DNA of 6,388 nt from Paracoccaceae bacterium (GTDB lineage Bacteria > Pseudomonadota > Alphaproteobacteria > Rhodobacterales > Rhodobacteraceae), in assembly GCA_002401045.1 (NCBI GenBank), contig NVSA01000002.1, forward strand, positions 28,040 to 34,427. Reading direction: 5' to 3'. The notes under the pieces were generated by a model. The model did not search any database. It was not told the DNA's origin and saw only the letters and a program-made list of their open reading frames with translations. Both the position numbers and the translations under genes were made by a program. Each line of letters opens with the position of its first letter. Position 1 is the first letter of the stretch. Below are positions 5,770-6,388 of the stretch, one piece after another.

Positions 5770-6388
5770 ATCAGTCCTGCGGAACGAAAGCTGGTTTCAC
5801 CATCCTGTCCGATAATCACATGATCATGCACCGATATACGCAAGGCTTGGAGCGCATCAATAACCTCTAGGGTGACATCAATATCGGATTGCGACGGTGC
5901 AGGATCCCCGCTGGGATGATTGTGCACCAAGATTACAGCAATAGCGTCCAGCTCTAGCGCACGTTTTGCAATCTGGCGGGGGTAGACGGGCACGTGATTT
6001 ACAATACCCTTTTGCAAACATTCATCTGCGATCAACACGTTTTTACTATCCAAAAACAACACTCGAAACTGTTCAACCCGCAGATGCGCCATACGTGCGC
6101 GGCAGTATAAAATCAGTTGTGACCATGATGTTAGCACCTCTTTACCGATCAGTTGTTGCTGGCCTAAGCGGTGCGCGGCAGCCTCAATCAATTTTAATTC
6201 AGTGATTACAGCAGTGCCGATCCCCTTAATCTGGGTCAGATCATTAACAGGTGCTGTCAGCACTGCATTTAACGTACCAAATTGTCTAAGCAGAAACTTG
6301 CACAAGGGACGAATGTCTCGCCGTGGCAAAGCCCGAAACAAGATCAGTTCCAACAAGTCTAGATCAGAAACACCGTCCAATCCCTTTT
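5766..6388 (-). CDS. radC: RadC family JAB/MPN domain protein (N-terminus beyond window)
   Basis: The reading frame is open to the right window edge. The first in-frame start-like codon is TTG 6380-6378, but the codons before it (AAG, GGA) continue the frame and the protein begins mid-domain. The true start therefore lies outside, probably some 40-50 residues upstream. Seen in order: the N-terminal helical RadC domain (LDLLELILFRALPRRD), a helix-hairpin-helix element (LTQIKGIG), and the JAB domain with JAMM residues HNH (5924-5916), Ser (5894-5892) and Asp (5885-5883) in HNHPSGDPAPSQSD. These are predicted metal ligands. Despite the name, RadC's role in DNA repair is doubtful and its substrate is unknown. 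The conserved PRE before the JAMM motif reads PRQ here (CAG at 5975-5973). The stop codon TAA (5768-5766) shares bases with the stop of the facing gene, so there is no intergenic space. Confidence 0.95.
   Translation of the reverse strand, partial: KGLDGVSDLDLLELILFRALPRRDIRPLCKFLLRQFGTLNAVLTAPVNDLTQIKGIGTAVITELKLIEAAAHRLGQQQLIGKEVLTSWSQLILYCRARMAHLRVEQFRVLFLDSKNVLIADECLQKGIVNHVPVYPRQIAKRALELDAIAVILVHNHPSGDPAPSQSDIDVTLEVIDALQALRISVHDHVIIGQDGETSFRSAGLI

Noticed and set aside
5819..5828. CATGATCATG, a perfect palindrome in radC
   Set aside because: It encodes the ordinary HDHV stretch of RadC and lies deep in coding sequence, so it is most likely incidental.
5966..6205. Plus-strand open frame of 79 codons opposite radC
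   Set aside because: It is antisense to the conserved JAB domain and has no SD or recognisable motif.
1..6388. A hidden defence, toxin-antitoxin, phage or mobile system
   Set aside because: Every sizeable gene is a recognisable chromosomal type. There are no terminal repeats, integrase or transposase genes, and no repeat arrays.

Overview
The window looks like a chromosomal stretch of an alphaproteobacterium, most likely Rhodobacterales (roseobacter-like) with only moderate GC. The main support is SecA. Its N-terminus, its NBD1 and C-terminal wording, and its CxCx8CH zinc tail all read as Rhodobacterales. A parvulin-type foldase gene diverges from it, as I remember for that order. This placement is from memory of family sequences, not from a search.

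Layout, left to right. Positions 1-563 (minus) hold the N-terminal part of a secreted parvulin-type peptidyl-prolyl isomerase that runs off the left edge. Positions 564-808 are a divergent promoter region with a small perfect hairpin and overlapping promoter-like hexamers. Positions 809-3580 (plus) are a complete secA, closed by a clear intrinsic terminator. A short spacer with a perfect 8-11-8 inverted repeat leads into 3679-4164 (plus), a TTG-started, membrane-anchored small protein. After 111 bases without a gene comes 4276-5769 (plus), an exported fusion of a PstS-like substrate-binding domain and an OmpA-like domain. It meets 5766-6388 (minus), a radC gene lacking its 5' end, tail to tail with interlocking stop codons.

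Four of the five genes concern the envelope or export. SecA drives preproteins through SecYEG, the parvulin is a likely periplasmic folding helper for exported proteins, and the other two encode an anchored and an exported protein. RadC is unrelated to export. I see no mobile element, phage gene, CRISPR array, tRNA or rRNA, and no clear new defence or other system. The points worth a second look are modest. They are an extra segment of about 39 residues in SecA NBD2, the inverted repeat before the TTG gene, the apparently short form of that gene's family, the altered peptidoglycan-contact residues of the OmpA-like domain, and a possible radC terminator inside the opposing gene.
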